Source: Pedobacter ureilyticus (lineage in GTDB: Bacteria; Bacteroidota; Bacteroidia; Sphingobacteriales; Sphingobacteriaceae). Taken from it: a stretch of DNA of 64,000 bases. The notes beneath the pieces are model-generated. The model did not search any database. It had not been told where the DNA came from and worked only from the letters and a program-made list of their open reading frames with translations. The stretch is taken from NCBI RefSeq assembly GCF_005925345.1, contig NZ_SSHJ01000002.1, positions 186,001 through 250,000 of the forward strand, given 5' to 3'. This document shows positions 44,115-53,892 of the stretch, piece after piece. The first letter of the stretch is position 1; every line of letters begins with the position of its first letter. The translations under genes were made by a program, and so were the position numbers.

Positions 44115-47100
44115 CTAATTAGATTTATCATAAAGCCAAACTCTTAACAAGGAGATGAGCTGATCAATATCTACGGGTTTTGAGATATAATCTGATGCTC
44201 CTGCAGCGATACATTTTTCCCGATCTCCCATCATTGCTTTGGCTGTTACGGCCAATATGGGTAGGTTTCTATATGCTGGCATCTCTCTAATTTGTTTGGT
44301 TGTTTCATAGCCATCAAGCTCTGGCATCATCATATCCATTAAAACAACGTCTACTTTTGGATTTGCTTTAATGGCCGCCAAAGCTTCCTTGCCATCTATA
44401 GCAGGTAAAACCTTCATTTTGTGAGGTTCTAAAGCTTTAGTAAGCGAAAAAATATTTCTCACATCATCGTCGGCAATAAGCACTACCTTATCCTTTAAAA
44501 CATCAGATACATTTTGTAAGGTGTCTGCTTTTACTACCTTTTTACCTTTTCCGTCTTTTTCTTCTACGAGGTGTAGAAACACCGCAGCTTCATCTAAAAT
44601 ACGTTGATAAGAATGGGCGGTTTTTACAACAATAGAATCTGCATATTGTTTTATCCTACTTTCTTCGCCTTTTGATAGGTTCTTTCCGGTAAAAATGATA
44701 ATTGGCAAATTCTCTAAACCTTCACTTTTCTTGATGGTTTCTAGGGTTTCATAGGCGGTTTTATCAGGTATGCCCATGTCAAGGATTACGCAATCCACCT
44801 CTTTACGCTGCAGGGCATCAATACTTTCACTAATATTAGAAACCACCATGGTTTGCAAATTAGAAGAGCTTAAATAATGGCTTAAAGCTTCGGCGTGCTG
44901 CTTGTTTTCTTCAACAATTAAAACTTTCTTCGGATTTTTACTGAGCGCATACTCCAGCTTTTCGAAAATCTGTTTCATGTGCTCCAAAGCAAATGGCTTG
45001 TTAATAAAATCTACCGCTCCTTTTTGCAAACTTTCTCTTTTTGCCGAAAGCGATGACATGATATGTACTGGAATATGCCTGGTGAGCGGATTAGATTTTA
45101 GCTCGTCCATTACCTGCCAACCATCTTTAACCGGTAACTGAATATCTAACAATATTGCTAAAGGGTTGTATTGCAGGGCCATTTCTATACCCACGTCCCC
45201 TCTAACTGCAACCAAGCCTTTGTAACCTCTTTTTTGGGTAAAGTCTAGTAAGGTTTTAGCGAAAAAGGTATCATCTTCTATGATTAAGATACTTTTATCG
45301 TTTGCTGTAATGGTATCTCTATCATCGGCTACATCTGCAGGAATTTTAGTAACGATAAATCTTTCTTCTTCTTTTTGCGTTTGTTCTTGCGCTATTATCG
45401 TTTCTTCGGCTATTTCAGAAAAAATTAACTCGTTCTTTTCATTGAAATTTGCTGGGATGGTTAACGTAAATGTACTTCCCTCGCCCTCTTTGCTATCTAA
45501 TTTAATGTTACCCCCCAAAAGCATAGCCAATTGCTTGCTAATGGATAAGCCTAGTCCAGTGCCGCCAAATTTACGTCTGGTAGAGCCGTCAGCTTGTTGA
45601 AACGCTTCAAAAACCAAGCTTTGCTTATTTTTCGAAATGCCTATGCCTGTATCGCTAACGGCAAAACTTAACATATCATCTTTTTCGTGATAACCAATGG
45701 CCAAACTTACTTTGCCTTGAGACGTAAATTTGAATGCGTTAGAAAGCAAGTTCTTCAAAATTTGCGACAAACGCATTTTGTCGGTAGTAAAAGAATGCGG
45801 AGCATCGCCAGAAACACCGATAACCAATTCTAAATGTTTGTCTTTGGCAATTGGCATAAAGAGTGATCTGATGTCTGCTGTAACCTCATCTATACGAACT
45901 TCGGTTACCTCCAATTCCATTTTGCCGGCCTCTATCTTAGAAAGGTCTAAAATTTCATCAATTAAGCTTAACAAGCCCTGCCCAGAGCTTTGAATAACCG
46001 ATGCGTATTCGGTATACTCTTTTTCAAGCTCTTCGCTTTCTGACATGAGCTTTGATAGCAGCAAGATAGAATTTAGCGGTGTACGCAGCTCGTGCGACAT
46101 ATTGGCCAAAAACTCCGATTTATACCTTGTACTTTGCTCCAATTGCTCTGCTTTTTGCTTAATCTCTAGGTTTCGCTCTAAAATTAGTTGATTGCGCTCT
46201 TCTAATAAGGCGCTTCTTTCCTCTAGTTCTTGGTTGCTCTGTAGCAATTCTTCCTGTTGTACCCTCAACTCCTCTTCCGAAGCTTGTATTTTTTGCGTTT
46301 GTGCCTCTAGCTCGGCATTTAAAGCTTCTAGCTCGCTGTGCTGCGATTGAAGCTCTTCTGCTTGCGATTGGGTTTCTTCCAAGAAGTCTTGCAATTTTTT
46401 ACGACTTTGGGCAGAGTAAATGGCAATGCCTACGTTGGTAGCAACGTTGGTCATGAAATCTAATTTACGTTGCGGATAAGCATTTACTGTAGCTAATTCT
46501 ATTACACCTAGTACCAAACCGTTTCGCATAATAGGAAATGCCACCACGCTATTTGGCCTGGTTTGGCCAGTGGCATAGCTAATGGTACCTACATGCTCTG
46601 GAACTTTTTCTAACAAAATTAACTTTTCAGATTGGAAAGCTTGGCCCACCAAGCCTTCTCCTGGAGCAATTCTTGCGCTTTTATGGTCGGCAGCTAAGGC
46701 ATAGCCGCTAGCCAAATGTAAGTGTTGATCTTCTTCTAAAACATAGAAAGCACCAACCATACTTTTGGTATGCGCAACTACGGCTTCCAATACATCTTTT
46801 GCAAGCGCAACCATATCTTTATCGCCTACCATCTTGTCGTTAAGGGTAGCCACGCCAGTTTGCATCCAATCTTTATCCTCTAACAGCGCAAAAGACGTTT
46901 GGAGGGCCTCTGCCATGTGATTTAGCGAACCTGATAAGCTGCCGAGCCCATCTTTAGAGGTTTCATGAAGTCTTGCTTTATAGTTCCCAGTAGAAATTTG
47001 ATGTGCAATACTTTTAATGGTATCTATTCGTCTGGAGGTATCTTCGTTAAGCTGTTGTAATTGTTGAAAAAGTGTTACACGTTCGTTAAACTCTGAACTT

Positions 47101-47702
47101 ACTTTACGATAAAAAAAGATGGTGCTTAAAACTGATAGCACTGCAGCAAATATGATCAAGAAGGGTGAAAAGCCCGCTAGGCTATTCATCTCCTTTGTTT
47201 TTTCTGCTAAGGATCTCTTTTCTTCGTTTCGGATATCTCTGATAATCTGTCGGGCATCATCCATGTAGCGCTTGCCTTCTAATAAAGCGCTTTCTAGTAT
47301 AGCACCTTTATTTTTCTTGATTTGGATGGTGCTTAATAAAATCTCCATCCTTTTATCAATAATACTTCTCAGCTCTTTAAGCTTTTGCTGCTCTAAGGCA
47401 TTATCTTTTGTAGCCTGGTTTACTATCGAAAAAAGAGAGTCGGTTCTTTTGATACTTTTATCGTAGGGATCTAAAAAAACGGTATTCCCTGTTAATAAAA
47501 ATCCCCTTTGCCCAGTTTCTGCATCTTTAAGCATCGAAACAACATTGTCAACATCGTTGATGATGGCATTGCTCTCTACCACTAAATCGGCGCTTTTAAT
47601 CAGGTTTTTAATACTGATATAAGAAGCCGTAGAACTTACGATTAGCAGTAAGAGGGAAATCCCCAAACCAATACGCAGGTTAGTTTTTAAGGTTAGTTTC
47701 AT
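44115..47702 (-). CDS. Hybrid sensor histidine kinase, CHASE3-HAMP-GAF-HK-three receivers
   Basis: 1195 residues. TM1 about 11-30, CHASE3 sensor about 40-175, TM2 about 178-198, HAMP-like 200-260, GAF about 290-435, coiled coil 440-530, HisKA with phospho-acceptor His537 (SHELRTP), and HATPase with N box NLLSNAFKF and G boxes DTGIGIS and GTGLGLS. Three receivers follow: about 804-920 (Asp853), 926-1045 (Asp975) and 1073-1190 (Asp1123). Receiver 2 has Glu-Glu where Asp-Asp is usual. It is membrane-bound and can autophosphorylate and relay. It is the second gene of the operon, 16 bases after a smaller hybrid kinase. Confidence 0.93.
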   Translation of the reverse strand: MKLTLKTNLRIGLGISLLLLIVSSTASYISIKNLIKSADLVVESNAIINDVDNVVSMLKDAETGQRGFLLTGNTVFLDPYDKSIKRTDSLFSIVNQATKDNALEQQKLKELRSIIDKRMEILLSTIQIKKNKGAILESALLEGKRYMDDARQIIRDIRNEEKRSLAEKTKEMNSLAGFSPFLIIFAAVLSVLSTIFFYRKVSSEFNERVTLFQQLQQLNEDTSRRIDTIKSIAHQISTGNYKARLHETSKDGLGSLSGSLNHMAEALQTSFALLEDKDWMQTGVATLNDKMVGDKDMVALAKDVLEAVVAHTKSMVGAFYVLEEDQHLHLASGYALAADHKSARIAPGEGLVGQAFQSEKLILLEKVPEHVGTISYATGQTRPNSVVAFPIMRNGLVLGVIELATVNAYPQRKLDFMTNVATNVGIAIYSAQSRKKLQDFLEETQSQAEELQSQHSELEALNAELEAQTQKIQASEEELRVQQEELLQSNQELEERSALLEERNQLILERNLEIKQKAEQLEQSTRYKSEFLANMSHELRTPLNSILLLSKLMSESEELEKEYTEYASVIQSSGQGLLSLIDEILDLSKIEAGKMELEVTEVRIDEVTADIRSLFMPIAKDKHLELVIGVSGDAPHSFTTDKMRLSQILKNLLSNAFKFTSQGKVSLAIGYHEKDDMLSFAVSDTGIGISKNKQSLVFEAFQQADGSTRRKFGGTGLGLSISKQLAMLLGGNIKLDSKEGEGSTFTLTIPANFNEKNELIFSEIAEETIIAQEQTQKEEERFIVTKIPADVADDRDTITANDKSILIIEDDTFFAKTLLDFTQKRGYKGLVAVRGDVGIEMALQYNPLAILLDIQLPVKDGWQVMDELKSNPLTRHIPVHIMSSLSAKRESLQKGAVDFINKPFALEHMKQIFEKLEYALSKNPKKVLIVEENKQHAEALSHYLSSSNLQTMVVSNISESIDALQRKEVDCVILDMGIPDKTAYETLETIKKSEGLENLPIIIFTGKNLSKGEESRIKQYADSIVVKTAHSYQRILDEAAVFLHLVEEKDGKGKKVVKADTLQNVSDVLKDKVVLIADDDVRNIFSLTKALEPHKMKVLPAIDGKEALAAIKANPKVDVVLMDMMMPELDGYETTKQIREMPAYRNLPILAVTAKAMMGDREKCIAAGASDYISKPVDIDQLISLLRVWLYDKSN

Positions 47703-47718
47703 CTAAAAATATAAAGTA

Positions 47719-48849
47719 TTAAACGTCAGAACTTAATTGTTCTACTGGTATGGTAAAATAAAATTCGGAGCCTTCTCCATATACTGAACGAACATTAATT
47801 TCTCCGCCGTGCCTTTTAATAATTTCGGAAGAAATGTAAAGCCCTATTCCTAAACCCTGAAAACGGTGAGAAGTTTCTTCCACGCGATAAAATTTTTCAA
47901 AAACCTTAGTAAGCTGTTCGGGATGCATGCCTATGCCAAAATCTTTAACTCCTAAGTAGAGCTGGTTGTTTTGTAAGTTAACTGTAATTAAGACCTCGGC
48001 GGTTCCGGGCGAGTATTTAATGGCATTGGTAAGAAAGTTAACAATTACTTGTTCTATGCGCATCTCATCGCCAAAAATGTTGGTATTAACCGATCCTTCT
48101 TTTACGATTTTAAAACCCGGATTAGATTGTTGGATGACCTCAATGATTCCGTTCAACAACTGGTCGAAATCGAAATATTGCTTATTGAACTTGATTTTTC
48201 CACTTTCAATCTTAGAGATATCTAATAAATCAGCAATAAGGCCGTTTAGTTTTTCTAACTGGATTTGTGCTTTGGCCAAATGGCTTTTAACCAGATCAAT
48301 ATCACCTTTGTTTAGTCCTCTTTCTAGCAGTTGAATATAACCTTTTACACTGGTAAGCGGGGTTTTTAGTTCATGACTAGCGATACTTATAAATTCATCC
48401 TTCTTTTTTTCTGCTTCTTTTCTGAATTCAATTTCCTCTAATAATATAGATTGCATTTCGCTAAGCTTACGGCTCTGCTCGTAAATACGGTAAAAAGTCT
48501 TAATTTTTAGTAAAAGGATGTTGATATCTACAGGTTTCGTGATGTAGTCCAATCCGCCAGAAGAATAACCCTTCGCAATAAAACGAAATTCGGTATTGGC
48601 TGCAGAAAGAAAGATAATGGCAGTTTCTTTAGCTTTACTGTAGCCAGAAATAACTTCAGCAACCTCAAAACCATCCATTTCTGGCATTTGTACATCTAAA
48701 ATGATGAGTACATAAGAGTTTTTAAGCACTTTTTTCAATGCCTCTTCGCCAGAATTAGCAGTATCTACTTCAAAACCATGTTTTTCGAGAACGTTTTTCA
48801 AGGAGATAAGGTTCTCTGGAGTATCGTCAACAAGTAAGATCATTTTCAA
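47719..48849 (-). CDS. Receiver-histidine kinase hybrid, cytoplasmic
   Basis: 376 residues with the receiver first (Asp52 in IILDVQMPEMDG, about 1-118), a helical linker, then HisKA with His159 (ASHELKTP) and HATPase (NFLTNAIKYS, DFGIGM, GLGIGLYIS). No membrane segment. A receiver ahead of a kinase suggests it is itself controlled by phosphorylation and then acts on other receivers in the operon. First gene of the six-gene unit. Confidence 0.92.
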   Translation of the reverse strand: MKMILLVDDTPENLISLKNVLEKHGFEVDTANSGEEALKKVLKNSYVLIILDVQMPEMDGFEVAEVISGYSKAKETAIIFLSAANTEFRFIAKGYSSGGLDYITKPVDINILLLKIKTFYRIYEQSRKLSEMQSILLEEIEFRKEAEKKKDEFISIASHELKTPLTSVKGYIQLLERGLNKGDIDLVKSHLAKAQIQLEKLNGLIADLLDISKIESGKIKFNKQYFDFDQLLNGIIEVIQQSNPGFKIVKEGSVNTNIFGDEMRIEQVIVNFLTNAIKYSPGTAEVLITVNLQNNQLYLGVKDFGIGMHPEQLTKVFEKFYRVEETSHRFQGLGIGLYISSEIIKRHGGEINVRSVYGEGSEFYFTIPVEQLSSDV

Positions 48850-48912
48850 AAGTAAATAAAAATGATTGGATAAAAATTTTATTTACAACTTGAAGTTTTA
48901 GCCGGTTCTTTG

Positions 48913-49755
48913 TTATCTACTTGTGTTAAAAGTATCGCCTTGGTTAAAGTCGCCACTTTCGAATCCTTTTTTGAACCAATACATTCGTTGGGCAGAAGTT
49001 CCATGAGTAAACGAATCGGGTACTACTTCGCCGGTGGCTTGTTTTTGGAGTTTATCATCGCCAATGGCATTGGCTGCGGTTAGCGCTTCTTCTAAATCTC
49101 CGGCATCTAGTCTAAAATCTTTGAGGTTTTGCGCATGATGTGCCCACAAGCCGGCATAAAAATCAGCTTGTAACTCTAACATTACCGAAAGTTTGTTGTA
49201 TTCTTTTTCGCTTAAATTACGACGGGCACGTTGTACTTTTTCTGAAGTACCCAGCAAGTTTTGTACATGGTGGCCAACTTCGTGAGCAATAACGTAGGCT
49301 TGTGCAAAATCGCCGGCAGCACCAAAGCGATTTTTTAGTTCTTCGAAGAAAGAAAGGTCAATGTATACTTGTTGATCGCCTGGGCAATAAAAAGGCCCAA
49401 CGGCAGACGAAGCACCACCACAAGCGGTTTGCACGCCACCTTTAAATAAAACTAGTATAGGTTGCTGGTATTGTAGCCCCAATTGGTTAAACTGCCCTAC
49501 CCAAACTTGCTCTGTAGATTCTAGCACCCCAGCTACAAACTTTTTTTCAGGGTCATCATTGGCAGAACTGCCTTTTTTGCCGCTGGTTTGCTCGGTGGTA
49601 ATGGGGAGCTGATTGACTAAGCCCGTTAAGTCTTTTCCTAAAAACAAACCAATAATCACAATAATGACGCCTATTCCGCCACCTAATGCAACTTTTCCTC
49701 CACCGCTACTTCTACGGTCTTCTATATTATCGCTGCCTTTACCGAACCATTGCAT
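48913..49755 (-). CDS. Neutral zinc metallopeptidase (YpfJ/KPN_02809 family)
   Basis: 280 residues. A short N-terminal cytoplasmic part with GSDNIEDRR, a membrane segment (about 25-45), and a soluble domain with zinc-binding HEVGHHVQNLLG and the later ELQADFYAGLWAH (third ligand). It is a membrane-anchored zinc peptidase of unknown substrate. Single gene between the signalling operon and gltX. Confidence 0.92.
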   Translation of the reverse strand: MQWFGKGSDNIEDRRSSGGGKVALGGGIGVIIVIIGLFLGKDLTGLVNQLPITTEQTSGKKGSSANDDPEKKFVAGVLESTEQVWVGQFNQLGLQYQQPILVLFKGGVQTACGGASSAVGPFYCPGDQQVYIDLSFFEELKNRFGAAGDFAQAYVIAHEVGHHVQNLLGTSEKVQRARRNLSEKEYNKLSVMLELQADFYAGLWAHHAQNLKDFRLDAGDLEEALTAANAIGDDKLQKQATGEVVPDSFTHGTSAQRMYWFKKGFESGDFNQGDTFNTSR

Positions 49756-49783
49756 AGTACAAGATGTTTAAATTTATTCCAAT

Positions 49784-51295
49784 TTAGGAATTAAATTCGG
49801 CAATACCTTTGGCAATTCTATTTTGAGTTTCTCCTTTGCCTAGCAATTTCACAATGTCGAAAACACCCGTGCCAAATTTGCCGCCAACCAATACAATACG
49901 TAAGGGTAACATCACTTCTCCAGGTTTTAGGCCTTTGCTTTCTGCTAGCGCTTTAAAGCTTGCCTCTAATTCTACAGCACTTAGGTCGATGTTTAAAGTA
50001 TTTGCAAACTCTTCAAAGAAAGCCGCTTTGTCTGCATTCCATTTAGGTTTAACCGCAGCAGAATCATATTCAGCAGGACTTGCGAAGAAATAAGAAGTTT
50101 GCGCAACAAAATCAGGTAACAAAGTACACCTATCCTTTACTAGTTCAATAACTGTGGCTAATTTTTCGTCATCGGCAACTTCAATCCCCGACTTGCCTAG
50201 TTCACTTTTCACGCTTAACGCCAAACGCTCAACGCTCGAAGCTTTAATCCACTCGTGGTTAAACCATTTTGCTTTCTCGAAATCGAATTTTGCACCTGCT
50301 TTGCTAATTCTTTCTACCGAGAAGTTAGCTTTTAATTCTTCTAAAGTGAAAATTTCTTTATCCGTTCCATCATTCCAGCCCAATACAGCCAAAAGGTTAA
50401 CAAAAGCTTCGTGCATAAAACCAAGTTCTTTAAAACCTTTGGTTAAATCGCCAGTTTTTGGGTCGGTCCAGTTCATGGCATAAACCGGGAAACCTAACCT
50501 GTCGCCATCGCGTTTACTGAGTTTTCCGTTGCCATCAGGTTTTAAAATCAAAGGCAAATGCGCCCAAGCAGGCATTTTATCTGCCCAGCCTAAATATTTC
50601 CATAGTAAAATATGTATTGGCGCTGAAGGTAACCATTCTTCGCCCCTAAAAATGTGCGAAATTTCCATTGCTTTATCATCAACCACCACTGCTAAATGGT
50701 AAGTTGGCATGCCATCAGCTTTTAGCAGTACTTTATCATCTACCAGATTGGTATCAAAACTTACCACCCCTCTAATCATATCGGTAAAGGTTACCTGCTC
50801 ATCGGCAGGCATTTTAATACGAATGACGTGAGGAGCATTTTGCGCCAACAACTCACTTACTTCGCTTTGCGTTAAAGTAAGCGAGTTTCGCATTTGCATA
50901 CGGCTTTTTTGTCCGTACAAGAAGTTCGGTTCTTCCGTTCTTTTGGCAGTTAATTCTTCTGGCGTATCAAATGCGTAATAGGCATAACCACTAGCAACTA
51001 GCTGCTCGGCGTATTGCCTGTAGCTGGGTTTACGTTCGCTTTGGCGGTAAGGGCCAGAAGCGCCAGGCTGTTGTGGGCTTTCATCGGGAGCAATGCCGCA
51101 CCACGCTAAACAATCTACAATATATTGCTCTGCGCCATCTACAAAACGGGTTTGGTCGGTGTCTTCTATCCTTAAAATAAAAGTGCCATTATGTTTTTTG
51201 GCAAAAAGATAATTGAAAAGCGCCGTTCTAACGCCTCCTAAATGTAAACCGCCGGTTGGGCTTGGTGCAAATCTTACTCTAACTTCTTTGTTCAT
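49784..51295 (-). CDS. gltX: Glutamyl-tRNA synthetase
   Basis: 503 residues from the ATG at 51295, which starts MNKEVRVRFAPSPTGGLHLGG, the class I HIGH region. A frame open 21 residues further upstream is not conserved and was not used. KLSKRDGDRLG corresponds to KMSKS. It charges tRNA-Glu. A single gltX without a visible gatCAB does not settle whether it also charges tRNA-Gln. Confidence 0.97.
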   Translation of the reverse strand: MNKEVRVRFAPSPTGGLHLGGVRTALFNYLFAKKHNGTFILRIEDTDQTRFVDGAEQYIVDCLAWCGIAPDESPQQPGASGPYRQSERKPSYRQYAEQLVASGYAYYAFDTPEELTAKRTEEPNFLYGQKSRMQMRNSLTLTQSEVSELLAQNAPHVIRIKMPADEQVTFTDMIRGVVSFDTNLVDDKVLLKADGMPTYHLAVVVDDKAMEISHIFRGEEWLPSAPIHILLWKYLGWADKMPAWAHLPLILKPDGNGKLSKRDGDRLGFPVYAMNWTDPKTGDLTKGFKELGFMHEAFVNLLAVLGWNDGTDKEIFTLEELKANFSVERISKAGAKFDFEKAKWFNHEWIKASSVERLALSVKSELGKSGIEVADDEKLATVIELVKDRCTLLPDFVAQTSYFFASPAEYDSAAVKPKWNADKAAFFEEFANTLNIDLSAVELEASFKALAESKGLKPGEVMLPLRIVLVGGKFGTGVFDIVKLLGKGETQNRIAKGIAEFNS

Positions 51296-51490
51296 GATAT
51301 TTTGTTGGGCGAAAAGCGAAAAGCGAAAAGCGTTTGACACGTTGATCGCCATGCGCAAAACGCAAGACGCTGCAAAGATATGTTTTTCCTTGGTTTTATG
51401 TTGTTTTAATAGGCGGTAAAGCTATTATGCTTTCAAAAAAGCATCATAGTTTTGTTGTTTTTCCGTTCTGATATTGTAATTTGGCTCAGC

Positions 51491-52720
51491 ATGAATCCGT
51501 ATCAGAAAAAAAAGCGTTGGAAAGTATTTTTGTTACTATTTGCCGGTCTTATTGGGGCGGCTTCAGTGTTTTATTCTGATTTTTTTGTAAAAAAGATGGA
51601 GAGGGAAGAGGCCACGCAGTTTTTACTTTGGGTAAAAGTTGCCGAGCAGCGCATGAAAATGTACGATAACGAACAACTATCGGAAGTTTTTGAGACCATC
51701 AAGAAAAACAATAAAATGGATGTGATTATTACCAATCCAGATGGTTCTATTTACTTATGGGATGGCCTAGATACGACCAAAACCCTATATCCAGATAACA
51801 AAACCAAAGAATACGATTCGGTTTATTTTGCCAGGCAATTGAGCAAGATGAAAGAGCAGCACAAGCCCGCTAAAATGAGAGGCATTAACGATGAGGAACT
51901 AATTGCCTATTACAAAGATTCGAGTATTTTAACACAGTTGAGGTTTTTCCCTTATATCCAATTGGGGGTAATTGCGCTTTTTCTAATCACTGCTTATGTT
52001 GGTTTTAGTGCCGCAAGAAGGGCAGAACGAGATCAAGAATTTGTAGGCATGGCCAAAGAAACAGCACATCAACTAGGTACGCCAATATCTTCGCTAATGG
52101 CTTGGGTTGAGTTAATTAAAACTCGGTTTGATGCCGAAGAAGACCCTCTTGTTGCAGAAATGGAAAATGATATTCAACGCCTGGAAATCATTGCAGATCG
52201 CTTTTCAAAAATTGGATCTAAACCTATTTTAGAAGATCATGTAGTGTATGCTGTGATTAAGGGTTTTGTGCAATATTTTAAAGTCCGAACTTCTGATAAG
52301 ATCAATTTCGTACTTACCGGCGATACTCAAGTAAGAGCGATGCTATCAGGCCCGTTGTTTGATTGGGTGATAGAAAATCTACTCAAAAACGCTGTAAATG
52401 CCATAGATAATGACGGCACGATTACCATCAATATCATCGAAAACTTGGCCAAAGAAGAAGTGTTAATTGACATCACAGATACAGGAAAAGGTATTCCTCG
52501 TTCTAAATTCGATACGGTTTTTCAACCCGGGTTTACCACTAGGAAAAGAGGATGGGGCTTGGGCTTAACTTTAACTAAAAGGATTGTTGAAAATTACCAC
52601 AGCGGACAAATATTTGTGAAGGATTCGGAATTAGGCAAAGGAACTACCTTCAGGATTATTTTAAAAAGCAGTATTACTTATGAACCCACCACAAACACAG
52701 GATTACCCTCAGTGGTATAA
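51491..52720 (+). CDS. Sensor histidine kinase with diverged H box
   Basis: 409 residues from the ATG at 51491 (13 more in-frame residues precede it but do not resemble a start). TM1 about 10-33, TM2 about 153-174, a small extracytoplasmic region between. The phosphorylation site is AHQLGTP (His193) instead of SHELRTP. HATPase motifs WVIENLLKNAVNAI, DTGKGIP and GWGLGLTLTK are present. It has no cognate regulator next to it. The last 41 bases overlap the DinB gene. Confidence 0.88.
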   Translation: MNPYQKKKRWKVFLLLFAGLIGAASVFYSDFFVKKMEREEATQFLLWVKVAEQRMKMYDNEQLSEVFETIKKNNKMDVIITNPDGSIYLWDGLDTTKTLYPDNKTKEYDSVYFARQLSKMKEQHKPAKMRGINDEELIAYYKDSSILTQLRFFPYIQLGVIALFLITAYVGFSAARRAERDQEFVGMAKETAHQLGTPISSLMAWVELIKTRFDAEEDPLVAEMENDIQRLEIIADRFSKIGSKPILEDHVVYAVIKGFVQYFKVRTSDKINFVLTGDTQVRAMLSGPLFDWVIENLLKNAVNAIDNDGTITINIIENLAKEEVLIDITDTGKGIPRSKFDTVFQPGFTTRKRGWGLGLTLTKRIVENYHSGQIFVKDSELGKGTTFRIILKSSITYEPTTNTGLPSVV

Positions 52721-53183
52721 AGGCTATATCGACCTAGTTGAGGGCAATATATTAGATGTTTTAGAAACACAGGCTCAAACCTTTGTAGATTTTGTACAGC
52801 GCAACTCTGATAAGGCTGATTATGCTTATGCACCAGGCAAATGGACCATCAAAGAAATGTTTGGTCACATCATCGATACCGAACGGATTATGGTTTTTCG
52901 GTTAACCAGCTTTGCTAGGGCAGAAAAAGCGGCGCTGCCGGGATTCGATGAAAATGACTATGTTACCAATGCACATTTTGGTGATAGAAGCTTGGAGAGT
53001 TTATGCGAAGAATTTGTGTTGTTACGAAAATCAAACATGTATCTGCTTCAATCGCTAAATGAAGAAGAGCTCAGCAGGTTTGGCACGGCCAACGGTAATC
53101 AAATTACGGTAAAGGCGCTGGTTTATATTTTAGCGGGACACGTAATGCACCATAAAAAGGTAATTGTAGAGCGTTATTTGTAA
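52680..53183 (+). CDS. DinB-family protein
   Basis: 167 residues, a four-helix-bundle DinB fold: PGKWTIKEMFGHIIDTE (first metal-binding His), and the second pair in ILAGHVMHHKKVIVERYL. These proteins bind a divalent metal and some act as thiol transferases; function is not established. The ATG at 52680 overlaps the kinase gene by 41 bases in another frame; no other start fits the conserved N-terminus. Confidence 0.88.
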   Translation: MNPPQTQDYPQWYKGYIDLVEGNILDVLETQAQTFVDFVQRNSDKADYAYAPGKWTIKEMFGHIIDTERIMVFRLTSFARAEKAALPGFDENDYVTNAHFGDRSLESLCEEFVLLRKSNMYLLQSLNEEELSRFGTANGNQITVKALVYILAGHVMHHKKVIVERYL

Positions 53184-53256
53184 TTGTTAACTATTGTAAG
53201 GTTATGATCCAACTATGCCTTTTTAACTTTTTATTTTTGACTTTTAACTTCAAGAA

Positions 53257-53682
53257 ATGATTTGGTTTACAGAATTTACACCCGAAATGCTTAACGGCCG
53301 CCCTAAAAACCATATTGGCGCTTTGTTAGGTATCACGTTTACCGAAGTTGGCGAAGATTATTTAGTGGCAACCATGCCGGTAGACGAACGCACACACCAA
53401 CCAGCAGGTATTTTACATGGTGGGGCTTCGGTGGTTTTAGCGGAAACCTTAGGCAGTATTGCGTCGTACATGTGCATCGATCCTAACAAACACATCGCCG
53501 TGGGTTTAGAAGTAAACGCCAATCACATTCGCCCAGTAAGTTCTGGGTTAGTAAAAGGCGTTTGTAAACCGCTGCACATTGGCGCCAAAACCCATCTTTG
53601 GGAAATTAAATTGTATACCGATAAAGGTAAAATGAATTGCGTAAGTAGGTTAACTGTAGCAATTTTGCCGAAGCCTCAGTAG
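53257..53682 (+). CDS. Hotdog-fold thioesterase (PaaI/YbdB type)
   Basis: 141 residues, one hotdog domain. The hallmark HQPAGILHGGASVVLAETLGS (His and catalytic Glu) and NHIRPVSSGLVKG identify the PaaI branch of acyl-CoA thioesterases, which cleave small or aromatic acyl-CoA. Cytoplasmic. The substrate is not known. Confidence 0.93.
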   Translation: MIWFTEFTPEMLNGRPKNHIGALLGITFTEVGEDYLVATMPVDERTHQPAGILHGGASVVLAETLGSIASYMCIDPNKHIAVGLEVNANHIRPVSSGLVKGVCKPLHIGAKTHLWEIKLYTDKGKMNCVSRLTVAILPKPQ

Positions 53683-53704
53683 TTATAGCGGGTTCTTTCC
53701 TCGT

Positions 53705-53788
53705 TCGTCATCCCAGATTTAGTCTGGGATTGTAATGCTATAAAAGCACCTGCGCATTAAGATTCCCGCCTACGCGAGGACGAGAGCG
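53705..53788. repeat. Intergenic repeat with CGTCATCCCAGATTT hairpin
   Basis: ATCCCAGA and TCTGGGAT form a perfect hairpin around 53711-53729, followed by a distal arm with CCCGCCTACGCGAGGACGA. Class resembles intergenic elements common in Bacteroidota. Confidence 0.65.
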
Positions 53789-53892
53789 CTAGATATTTAT
53801 TTAATTCTATTATTCGTCGCCTTAAGGTGGCGTAAATCATAGTGCATACAAACCATTTCCTACTACTTTTTGTTGTTGCCATAAATCAAATT

